64,000 nt of DNA from Pontibacter qinzhouensis. Lineage in GTDB: Bacteria; Bacteroidota; Bacteroidia; Cytophagales; Hymenobacteraceae. Positions 36,471 to 43,868 of the stretch are shown here, piece after piece. The stretch spans positions 1 to 64,000 of the forward strand of contig NZ_VRTY01000017.1 in the NCBI RefSeq assembly GCF_008017455.1, written 5' to 3'. The position numbers were made by a program, and so were the translations under genes. A model generated the notes under the pieces. The model was not told where the DNA came from and did no database searches. It saw only the letters and a list, made by a program, of their open reading frames with translations. The number at the start of each line of letters is the position of its first letter. Positions within the stretch are counted from its first letter, which is position 1.

Positions 36471-36570
36471 CTGGCATAACAAATCAGCAACTCCCAATTA
36501 AAAAACTAACGAAAATGCTTCTAAACAGGCTATTGCAGTACCTTTTGCAACATTTCTAATTTGGCGAAGC
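36471..36570 (+). repeat. ~100-bp repeat shared with 26661-26755
   Basis: Second copy of the sequence described at 26661; it lies between two 57-bp repeats, so the three may have moved or amplified as one block. Confidence 0.65.
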
Positions 36571-36610
36571 CCTCAGACAAGAAGTACATGCAAGAAAAAA
36601 CATAGAGTAG

Positions 36611-36667
36611 ACCCTTGGATATTTTTCGGTAAAAATTCTTCGGAAGGCTATTTCTATTAGCATAATT
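36611..36667 (+). repeat. 57-bp intergenic repeat, copy 3
   Basis: ACCCTTGGA ... CTTCGGAAGGC ... ATTAGCATAATT, again preceded by GTACATGCAAG (36585). Confidence 0.8.
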
Positions 36668-36904
36668 ATGAGATGCATTATAAAATAAATTTCTAGAGAA
36701 ACGAGAACGCTTATTTGCTTGCACTTGGTGTTCCTTCAATTAAATTGTTAGAGGTTTGTGCCTGCAAAGGACTTGCAAAGCTGCCAGAGACCGCAGAATA
36801 GTAGTCATGCATGGGAAGCCGCTCGCGCCATAATAATTCTTAATTTCTGATTTTTTAACTGACGAAGCACCGGTCAACTTACTTTGTAGATAGTTGCTAT
36901 TTTT

Positions 36905-36966
36905 AATTCTCCCCTCAGGAACAAGTAATAACGAGAGTTTGAAACCTGTTCTTAAGGGGAGAATTT
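36905..36966. terminator. Large stem-loop between the sulfatase operon and the transporter gene
   Basis: AATTCTCCCCT pairs perfectly with AGGGGAGAATT, and the stem continues with AGGAACA / TGTTCTT after one mismatch, around a 23-base loop. A T-rich tail (TTTCTTCTT) follows on the + strand. It is likely the end of the SusC-sulfatase transcript. Confidence 0.7.
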
Positions 36967-37039
36967 CTTCTTGAAACTAACCTGGCATGTACTGGTTAAA
37001 AGCGAGTAGGTGCTGTCGCAGTAACGTTATCAGGTTTCA

Positions 37040-37097
37040 AATTATTCGAATGAAAATAGTCTTCCAAAGGACTATCATCAGAATTACGTCAAGGGGT
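37040..37097 (-). repeat. 57-bp intergenic repeat, copy 4 (inverted)
   Basis: On the minus strand ACCCCTTGAC ... TCCTTTGGAAGACT ... TTCATTCGAATAATT. GTACATTGCAAG precedes it on that strand, as in copies 2 and 3. Confidence 0.8.
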
Positions 37098-37215
37098 ACC
37101 TGGCTTGCAATGTACTGGCCTACTTCGTTGGCTAAGAAATATGGCTGCTCTACTGCTTAATTCCATTCTTTTTTCTGCCGTACACGTTTCAATGCCATAC
37201 CTTTTACTCCGCTTT

Positions 37216-38325
37216 ATGAACATTGAAACACAGGAGCCTTTTTACAAAAAGACGACCACCATCTTAGTTGGCCTTACAGTGGCTGTCTATATACTGTACA
37301 TGCTCGCCGATTTTCTGGTGCCGCTTGCATTTTCGGGCCTTTTTGCGGTGCTCTTAAACCCGCTCTACAGCAGGTTTCTGAACATGAGAATACCCCAGGT
37401 CATAGCTATTCTGCTAACCTTGCTGCTCGCTATTTTAGTGCTCGGTGCTATTTTATATTTCCTGTCTTCCCAGATCATTCAGTTTGGAGAGATGCTGCCC
37501 GTTATGAAAGAGAAGTTCGGCCAGATACTGCTCGATCTGGAGCATTGGATTGCCCGCACCTTCGGCCTGTCGCTGGAGAAGCAGGCCCAGTATATAAACG
37601 AGGCAGCCAGCAGCAACAAAGCGCTTGTAGGCCGTACCCTCAGCGGAGCGCTAGGGCTGTTCAGTGTCGTTTTCCTGATTCCGGTGTACATCTTTCTGCT
37701 GCTGTTCTACAAAACCCTGATTCTGAACTTTATTTATGAAGTGTTTTCGAAGGAAAGCTCAGAGAGTGTAGCCGGTATTCTGCAAGGCACCAAAGCGGCT
37801 ATACAGAGCTATATTGTAGGGCTGCTGATAGAAACCTTTATAATTGCCATTATGAACTCTGCCGCACTTTTGTTGCTAGGAGTCGAGTATGCCATTCTGC
37901 TGGGTGTATTGGGGGCCATCCTGAACCTGATTCCTTATATTGGAGGCATTGTGGCTATTTTGCTGCCTGTTATAATAGCTACTATTACCACAGAGGGCTA
38001 TACAACTCAACTGGCCATAGTGGGCGCTTACGCTGTAATTCAGTTTATCGATAACAACATTATTGTGCCGCGCATTGTGTCGTCGCAGGTACAGATCAAC
38101 GCGTTGGTTTCTATTCTGGCGGTATTGCTGGGCGGGTCGCTGTGGGGGGTGTCGGGCATGTTCCTCTCTATTCCGTTTGTAGCGGTGCTCAAAATTATTT
38201 TCGATAGAATAGACGGCCTAAAACCCTGGGGCAAGCTACTGGGCGATGAGGTGCCTGTTCGGCTCATAACCATGGATTGGCGCAGAAAAAGCAAACCAAA
38301 CCCAGATGGGCAGCCACCGGTGTAA
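37216..38325 (+). CDS. AI-2E family (PerM-like) membrane transport protein
   Basis: I chose ATG 37216 (MNIETQEPFYKKTT), giving 369 residues. The longer frame from a TTG at 37105 runs just after a repeat copy and is unlikely. Two N-terminal helices (about 14-60), then a third (about 62-90), a periplasmic stretch with alpha-helices, and four to five C-terminal helices with the family motif LGAILNLIPYIGGIVA and QFIDNNIIVPRIV. AI-2E proteins are putative exporters or ion/solute transporters; the autoinducer name is historic. It has no obvious link to the polysaccharide genes on either side and seems independently transcribed. Confidence 0.88.
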   Translation: MNIETQEPFYKKTTTILVGLTVAVYILYMLADFLVPLAFSGLFAVLLNPLYSRFLNMRIPQVIAILLTLLLAILVLGAILYFLSSQIIQFGEMLPVMKEKFGQILLDLEHWIARTFGLSLEKQAQYINEAASSNKALVGRTLSGALGLFSVVFLIPVYIFLLLFYKTLILNFIYEVFSKESSESVAGILQGTKAAIQSYIVGLLIETFIIAIMNSAALLLLGVEYAILLGVLGAILNLIPYIGGIVAILLPVIIATITTEGYTTQLAIVGAYAVIQFIDNNIIVPRIVSSQVQINALVSILAVLLGGSLWGVSGMFLSIPFVAVLKIIFDRIDGLKPWGKLLGDEVPVRLITMDWRRKSKPNPDGQPPV

Positions 38326-38570
38326 CCGGCAAGTCATTAACTTTTTTGTTTCTTAGGTTTAGCATAGGCACTGCTTTTCTACATCAGGAGTTTTGTACAT
38401 GAACCTACTGGTTGTTAGGCCGATTCAGCTAAAAAGTAATGCAAAGCCGAAGTACTGCTGAAAATATATTTTTAACATTGAGTTGAGAAATAGCTTGCCT
38501 TTCAGCAGATTCAGGCATATTCCAATTCAAGGTCCTGAATAAGTTTTCAACCCGGCATTACTTCTTTAAC
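38326..38570. other. Intergenic stretch, no gene recognised
   Basis: AT-rich DNA after the AI-2E gene with no open frame of note; it leads into a promoter region rich in TACTAC/GTAGTA motifs. Confidence 0.4.
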
Positions 38571-38653
38571 ACTACCCTGTAGTACTTCTTTGTTCAGTAA
38601 ATTTTAACTTTTCAAGCCATAATTCTTTAGGCGACTTACTACATCCCGTAGTA
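38571..38653. promoter_or_regulatory. Two TACTAC/GTAGTA inverted repeats
   Basis: ACTACCCTGTAGT (38571-38583, 5-bp arms) and TACTACATCCCGTAGTA (38637-38653, perfect 6-bp arms, 5-base spacer). Both share the core of the 20-nt box at 38756. They look like a cluster of binding sites for a dimeric regulator. Confidence 0.45.
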
Positions 38654-38755
38654 CAGGCAGCAGGTATCGTATTACATCAGGTAGCGTACTTTTTGCAGTT
38701 TATGATCTCTATGCTGTTGCTACAGCATCTCACGCACGTTAAAATCCATTGTTTT

Positions 38756-38775
38756 TACTACATCATTACCTCTCA
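38756..38775 (+). promoter_or_regulatory. 20-nt box identical to one upstream of the second susC
   Basis: TACTACATCATTACCTCTCA occurs here and, base for base, at 47310-47329. It is 284 bases before the GH43 start. A 6-bp inverted repeat (ACCTCT-C-AGAGGT, 38768-38780) overlaps its right part. An inverted TGATGTAGTA lies exactly 158 bases further at 38914-38923, as also happens downstream of the other copy. I infer a shared operator for the regulator encoded at 43869-46766. Confidence 0.65.
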
Positions 38776-38869
38776 GAGGTCTGAATTGCTGTGTTGTACT
38801 ACAGCTAAAATAAAAAAACAGATTCCTGCTGATTTCAGTATGAAAGGCTAGCTGCATACAAATGGAAGT

Positions 38870-38877
38870 TAGTTTTG
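38870..38877 (+). promoter_or_regulatory. Candidate -7 promoter element before the GH43-discoidin gene
   Basis: TAGTTTTG fits TAnnTTTG and lies between the two operator-like boxes. At the matching place before the second susC, one base offset, the sequence is TAGATTCG (47425). Confidence 0.4.
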
Positions 38878-38913
38878 TGATGGTTTTATTTTAAAAATGG
38901 AAAGGCACAGGTA

Positions 38914-38923
38914 TGATGTAGTA
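38914..38923 (-). promoter_or_regulatory. Inverted TACTACATCA box
   Basis: TGATGTAGTA is the reverse complement of the first ten bases of the 20-nt box; the pair spacing of 158 bases is the same in both promoter regions. Confidence 0.5.
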
Positions 38924-39059
38924 TTGTAGGGGAACGAAATTTTGGAGGAGAAAATAAGTTGTTGAAATTGCCGGAGATCCATAGAACGTGCTGCTGTCGC
39001 TCCTGAGGATAAGAATTGCTTTTAACTTAATGGCTACCCGATAAGGTATACCTACAACT

Positions 39060-40793
39060 ATGAGAAGAACTGCTACTTTCCTGACCACGTGCTTCGGTCT
39101 CTTTTTGTGCTGCTACACCAGCCTTTGGGGGCAATCTTCGCAAATGAGCACCTACTGCAACCCTGTTAACCTCGATTACACCTACATGATCTACGATGCC
39201 CACCGCGAAATCTCCTACCGATCTGGCGCAGATCCGGCCGTGGTAGAATTCAGAGGTGAGTATTACATGTTCGTGACACGCTCTATGGGCTACTGGCACT
39301 CCACTGATCTGCTTAACTGGACCTTTATAACGCCGGAGAAATGGTATTTCCAGGGATCAAACGCACCGGCCGCACACAATTACAAAGATTCGGTACTTTA
39401 TGTAGCCGGCGATCCTTCCGGCTCTATGAGCATACTTTACACCGACAATCCAAAAAAAGGCGACTGGAAAGCTACTCCCGGCATCATCAACAACCTGCAG
39501 GACCCCGGTTTGTTTATTGACGATGACGACAAAGCCTATATGTTCTGGGGCTCTTCCAATACCTACCCGATCAGGGTAAAGGAACTCGATAAAAACAAAC
39601 GCTTCAAACCTTCCGAAGAAACGCACGAGCTCTTTAAACTCGATGGGGAAAAACATGGCTGGGAGCGTTTCGGCGAAAACCATTCTGACACGGTGCTGGC
39701 TGGCTACATGGAAGGCCCTTGGATGACAAAGCACAACAATAAATACTACCTGCAGTATGCGGCTCCCGGCACCGAGTTTAACGTGTACGGCGATGGCGTT
39801 TATACTGCAGATTCACCTCTCGGACCTTATACTTACGCACCTAACAATCCTATATCTTACAAACCGGGTGGTTTTATGAATGGAGCAGGTCATGGCAGCA
39901 CCGTTATCGGGCCTTATGGCACCTACTGGCACTTTGCCTCTAATGCTGTGTCGGTGAACGTGAACTGGGAGCGGCGCATCTGTATGTTCCCCACCTTTTT
40001 CGATAAAGATGGCCTGATGCACAGCGACACGTACTTTGGCGACTATCCGCATCATGCACCCGCAGTTGCCGGCCACAAAGGCGAGTTTACTGGTTGGATG
40101 CTGCTGTCTTACAAAAAACCGGTAAAGGCATCGTCAGCTGTAGGAGAGCACACAGTCGAAAACCTGGTAGATGAGAGTGTGAAAACCTTCTGGCTGGCCG
40201 AGAACAACAGCGACCAGCAGTGGGTGCAAGTAGACCTGCAAAAACCCGGAAAGGTGCATGCCCTGCAGGTAAATTACCACGACCACCAATCTAACATGTA
40301 TGGCCGCCTGCCAGGGCTTTACCACCGCTATGTAATAGAAGGCTCCCTCGATGGGAACAACTGGTTTACGCTGGTCGACAGAAAGAACAGCTACAAAGAT
40401 GTACCCAACGATTATGTGGAACTAGGTACACCACAGACTGCCCGCTACATTCGTTACAAAAACATACACGTGCCTACACCGCACCTGGCCATTTCCGGGC
40501 TTCGGGTATTTGGGTTAGGGCAGGGCAAGGCACCGGCTAAAGTCAAAAGCTTTACTGTAGAGCGTGGCTCCGACCGCCGCGATGCCATGATCCGGTGGAC
40601 CAAGCAGGCGGGAGCGCAAGGCTATAACGTGCTCTGGGGCATCGCACCCGACAAGCTCTACAGCTCCTGGATGGTGTACGGCGAAAACTCCCTCGACCTG
40701 AAAAGCCTGACTGTTGACCAAACCTATTACTTTACCGTGGAGGCCTTCAACGAAAACGGTGTTTCTGGCAGAGCAAACCTTATAAAACGCTAA
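39060..40793 (+). CDS. Secreted GH43 family protein with discoidin and FN3 domains
   Basis: A signal peptide ends near residue 25 (SLWGQ). The GH43 propeller (about 35-340) has SGADPAVVEFRGEYYMFVT (catalytic Asp), DPGLFIDDDDKAYMFWG and GYMEGPWMTKHNNKYYLQY (acid Glu). A discoidin/F5-8 type C domain (about 345-485: DQQWVQVDLQKPGKVHALQV) binds sugar, and a fibronectin type III domain closes the protein (about 490-577). Xylosidase or arabinofuranosidase activity is the usual expectation, but this subgroup is little studied. The promoter carries the same 20-nt box as susC in the beta-1,2-glucan-like locus, so it is likely co-regulated and may remove side groups from the same glucan. Confidence 0.8.
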   Translation: MRRTATFLTTCFGLFLCCYTSLWGQSSQMSTYCNPVNLDYTYMIYDAHREISYRSGADPAVVEFRGEYYMFVTRSMGYWHSTDLLNWTFITPEKWYFQGSNAPAAHNYKDSVLYVAGDPSGSMSILYTDNPKKGDWKATPGIINNLQDPGLFIDDDDKAYMFWGSSNTYPIRVKELDKNKRFKPSEETHELFKLDGEKHGWERFGENHSDTVLAGYMEGPWMTKHNNKYYLQYAAPGTEFNVYGDGVYTADSPLGPYTYAPNNPISYKPGGFMNGAGHGSTVIGPYGTYWHFASNAVSVNVNWERRICMFPTFFDKDGLMHSDTYFGDYPHHAPAVAGHKGEFTGWMLLSYKKPVKASSAVGEHTVENLVDESVKTFWLAENNSDQQWVQVDLQKPGKVHALQVNYHDHQSNMYGRLPGLYHRYVIEGSLDGNNWFTLVDRKNSYKDVPNDYVELGTPQTARYIRYKNIHVPTPHLAISGLRVFGLGQGKAPAKVKSFTVERGSDRRDAMIRWTKQAGAQGYNVLWGIAPDKLYSSWMVYGENSLDLKSLTVDQTYYFTVEAFNENGVSGRANLIKR

Positions 40794-40859
40794 GGCTGCC
40801 TGCGGCAAATTAAAAATTAGAAATTAAAAATTATGGATGGCAAGTGAAGAGCAAAAGGC

Positions 40860-40892
40860 AATTATTCTAATGAAAAGTGCCCTCTGGAGGCT
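40860..40892 (-). repeat. Partial 57-bp intergenic repeat, copy 5 (inverted)
   Basis: AATTATTCTAATGAAAAG ... CCTCTGGAGGC: only the CATTAGAATAATT half and the central small palindrome remain. Confidence 0.55.
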
Positions 40893-40998
40893 TTAAATAG
40901 TTGAGAATTGAACATTATGAGTTGAGTTGATTTGTGCTTTTACTATCCATCTTCAAATTTTCTAATCAACCATTAAACAATTTAACAATCAACAACCA

Positions 40999-41035
40999 AA
41001 TTATTCTAATGAAAATGGCCTTACGAAGGTTCTGC
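40999..41035 (-). repeat. Partial 57-bp intergenic repeat, copy 6 (inverted)
   Basis: AATTATTCTAATGAAAAT ... CCTTACGAAGG. On its outer side (about 40949-40998) it carries the TTGTTGATTGTTAAATTG type extension also seen beside the copies at 55135 and 60261. Confidence 0.55.
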
Positions 41036-41125
41036 CTATGCAGTTGCTGCCACAGTAAGACCTTTTATGAGTATTTCGGAAGTCTAAAATCTAACATCTA
41101 CAATCTAGTATCTAAAAATTAACAG

Positions 41126-43408
41126 ATGAAAGTCCTACGAATAATGCTGCTGCTGTGCCTGATGGCGGCAACAGGTGCCATGGCACAGAAAGCAGAAGAT
41201 GCCAAGATGAACAAGTTTATTTCGGCTCTGATGAAAAAAATGACCCTGGAAGAGAAACTGGGGCAGCTTAACCTACCCGGCGCAGGCGATATTACCACTG
41301 GGCAGGCTTCCAGTGCCGACATTGCAGGCAAAATAAAGGAAGGCAAAGTAGGCGGCTTGTTCAACATTAAATCGGTAGAAAAAATACGCGATGTGCAGCG
41401 GGTAGCTGTGGAGCAGAGCCGCCTGAAAATACCGTTGCTGTTTGGCATGGACGTAATACACGGCTACCAGACGGTATTCCCGATTCCGTTGGGTTTAAGT
41501 TGCAGCTGGGATATGGCCCTGATCGAGCAAAGTGCCCGCATTGCAGCCATAGAAGCCAGTGCTGACGGAATTAACTGGACCTTCTCGCCCATGGTAGACG
41601 TATCGCGCGACCCGCGTTGGGGCCGAATGTCAGAAGGAAATGGCGAAGATCCTTATATAGGAGCCCAGATTGCCAAAGCTATGGTAAAAGGCTACCAGGG
41701 CGATGACCTCGCCAAAAATAACACGATACTGGCGTGTGTTAAACATTTTGCCTTATACGGAGCAGGAGAGGCGGGCCGCGACTATAACACTACCGACATG
41801 AGCCGCATCCGGATGTACAACGAATACTTTGAGCCTTACAAAGCAGCTATAGAGGCAGGAGCAGGCAGCGTTATGACCTCATTTAACGAAGTAGACGGCA
41901 TACCGGCCAGTGCCAACAAATGGCTGATGACCGATGTGCTCCGCAAACAATGGGGCTTTAACGGCATGGTGGTAACCGACTACACCGCCATAAACGAAAT
42001 GGTAGATCACGGCCTCGGCGACCTGAAAACAGTGTCGGCATTGGCGCTACAGGCAGGCGTTGATATGGACATGGTAGGCGAAGGTTTCCTGACTACGCTG
42101 AAACAATCGCTGGCAGAGAAGAAAGTGACACAGCAGCAGATAGATATGGCTTGCCGCAGGATTCTGGAAGCCAAATACAAGCTAGGCTTATTCGACGACC
42201 CGTACCGCTACTGCGATGTGCAACGCAGCAAAACAGAGATATTTACAGCCGAGCACCGAAAGGCCGCCAGAGCCACAGCCGCCCAATCGTTTGTGCTGCT
42301 CAAGAACAACAACGTATTGCCCATCAAAAAGACAGGTACCATTGCGCTTATAGGACCACTTGCCGATGCTACCTTAAACATGACCGGTACCTGGAGTGTG
42401 GCCGCAGATTTCGAGAAATCGGTTTCGGTACGGGCCGGTTTGCAAAAGGCAGTGGGCAACAACGCCAAAATACTCTATGCCAAAGGCTCCAACTTAACAG
42501 CCGACAGTGTACTGGAGGCAAATTCAACCATGTTCGGTAAATCGCTGGGCCGCGACAGGCGCTCTCCGGAGGCCATTTTAAAAGAAGCCCTGGCAATAGC
42601 AAACCAGTCTGATGTAATTGTGGCGGCATTGGGCGAGGCGGCAGAGATGAGTGGCGAGAGCTCCAGCCGCACCGACATCGAAATTCCGCAGATACAAAAG
42701 GACCTGCTGCAGGCGTTGCTCAAAACCGGTAAGCCGGTGGTGCTGGTACTGTTTACAGGCCGGCCACTGGTACTAAACTGGGAAGAAGAAAACGTGCCGG
42801 CCATTCTGAATGTTTGGTTTGGAGGTTCAGAGGCCGGAGATGCCATTGCCGATGTGCTGTTTGGAGATGTGAACCCATCCGGCAAGTTAACCGCGACTTT
42901 TCCGCGGCACCTGGGGCAGGTACCTTTGTTTTACAACCACAAGAACACCGGCCGGCCGATTGAGGAAGGCAAAGGATTCCAGAAATTTCGCTCTAACTAC
43001 CTCGATGTGCCGAATGATCCGCTGTACCCATTCGGGTTTGGCCTGAGCTACACCACCTTTAGCTACAGCGATGTAAAACTGAGCAAAGCCACCTTTAAAC
43101 CAGGCGAAACCATTACAGCCTCGGTAACTGTAACCAACTCCGGCTCCAGAGAGGGGCAGGAAGTAGTGCAGTTGTACATCCGCGACCTGGTAGGCAGTGT
43201 GACGCGCCCGGTAAAAGAGCTCAAAGGTTTCCAGAAAATAAACCTGAAGGCAGGCGAGTCGCGGGAGGTAACTTTTAAGATCAGCGCAGACGATCTGAAG
43301 TTCTACAACAGCGACCTGAAATTTGTGGCAGAGCCCGGCGACTTTAAACTCTTTATCGGCACCAACAGCCGCGATGTAAAAGAAACAGCCTTTACGCTCA
43401 CGAATTAA
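41126..43408 (+). CDS. GH3 family beta-glucosidase, periplasmic (BglX-like), 760 aa
   Basis: A signal peptide ends at residue 20 (TGAMAQ). The TIM-barrel domain (about 30-355) has DVIHGYQTVFPIPLG, RDPRWGRMSEGNGEDPY, KHFALYGAGEAGRDYN and the nucleophile Asp285 in GMVVTDYTAINEM. The alpha/beta sandwich (about 395-610) contains GEAAEMSGESSSRTDIEIP, where the acid/base is expected. A fibronectin-III-like domain ends the protein. It resembles E. coli BglX in layout. With the GH144-like enzymes downstream it probably hydrolyses sophorose-type oligosaccharides to glucose. A paralogue lies at 57898-60243. Confidence 0.92.
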   Translation: MKVLRIMLLLCLMAATGAMAQKAEDAKMNKFISALMKKMTLEEKLGQLNLPGAGDITTGQASSADIAGKIKEGKVGGLFNIKSVEKIRDVQRVAVEQSRLKIPLLFGMDVIHGYQTVFPIPLGLSCSWDMALIEQSARIAAIEASADGINWTFSPMVDVSRDPRWGRMSEGNGEDPYIGAQIAKAMVKGYQGDDLAKNNTILACVKHFALYGAGEAGRDYNTTDMSRIRMYNEYFEPYKAAIEAGAGSVMTSFNEVDGIPASANKWLMTDVLRKQWGFNGMVVTDYTAINEMVDHGLGDLKTVSALALQAGVDMDMVGEGFLTTLKQSLAEKKVTQQQIDMACRRILEAKYKLGLFDDPYRYCDVQRSKTEIFTAEHRKAARATAAQSFVLLKNNNVLPIKKTGTIALIGPLADATLNMTGTWSVAADFEKSVSVRAGLQKAVGNNAKILYAKGSNLTADSVLEANSTMFGKSLGRDRRSPEAILKEALAIANQSDVIVAALGEAAEMSGESSSRTDIEIPQIQKDLLQALLKTGKPVVLVLFTGRPLVLNWEEENVPAILNVWFGGSEAGDAIADVLFGDVNPSGKLTATFPRHLGQVPLFYNHKNTGRPIEEGKGFQKFRSNYLDVPNDPLYPFGFGLSYTTFSYSDVKLSKATFKPGETITASVTVTNSGSREGQEVVQLYIRDLVGSVTRPVKELKGFQKINLKAGESREVTFKISADDLKFYNSDLKFVAEPGDFKLFIGTNSRDVKETAFTLTN

Positions 43409-43427
43409 GAAGCATTTTTTAAGCTGT

Positions 43428-43484
43428 ACCCTTGACCTGTTTGGCCCTTTTTTTCTTCTGAAGGCTAATTTCATTAGAATAATT
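43428..43484 (+). repeat. 57-bp intergenic repeat, copy 7
   Basis: ACCCTTGACC ... CTTCTGAAGGC ... TTTCATTAGAATAATT, starting 19 bases after the GH3 stop. Confidence 0.8.
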
Positions 43485-43642
43485 TGAGTGTAACATCTAT
43501 CTAGAAGCAGTTCTATTCAGATTAACAGAACTGCTGCCAGATGTTTTGATATTTATTTGGTTAACAGGTGTTTATGGTTTGATGGAGCGTGCTGTTATCC
43601 TGTTACTTGGGGCATCGTCATTTTTATGAGGGAGTATTTTTA

Positions 43643-43650
43643 TATCTTTG
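43643..43650 (+). promoter_or_regulatory. Candidate -7 promoter element before the regulator gene
   Basis: TATCTTTG fits TAnnTTTG, with a TTTTT about 18 bases upstream as a poor -33 element. The regulator start is 219 bases downstream. No 20-nt TACTACATCA box is present here, so there is no sign of autoregulation through that site. Confidence 0.4.
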
Positions 43651-43868
43651 GAGAAGCTGGCACCAGGTAACGATGCGGCTAAGGAGCCATTTAGAAAAAG
43701 CCACTGCTATGGGTTTGGGTGTGGCAGGTTTTTGAAACATTGTAGCCGGAAACATGTATATGCAGCAGCTTCAGTAGGCTTGCCAGCAGCTGTAAAAATT
43801 GGCTGTTTTATTTATTGAGTGGCATGCGTATCTGCTTCAGGTGCTGCCTAAAATTGCTGACAAACAAC

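Noticed and set aside
37105-37215. TTG start extending the AI-2E protein by 37 residues
   Set aside because: The extension begins only a few bases after a 57-bp repeat, and the family normally starts near the chosen ATG.
40805-41120. AT-rich AAATTAGAAATTAAAAATTA and TCTAACATCTACAATCTA strings as a possible tandem array or CRISPR
   Set aside because: Units are short, irregular and without spacers; they look like ordinary AT-rich intergenic filler, also near 63310.
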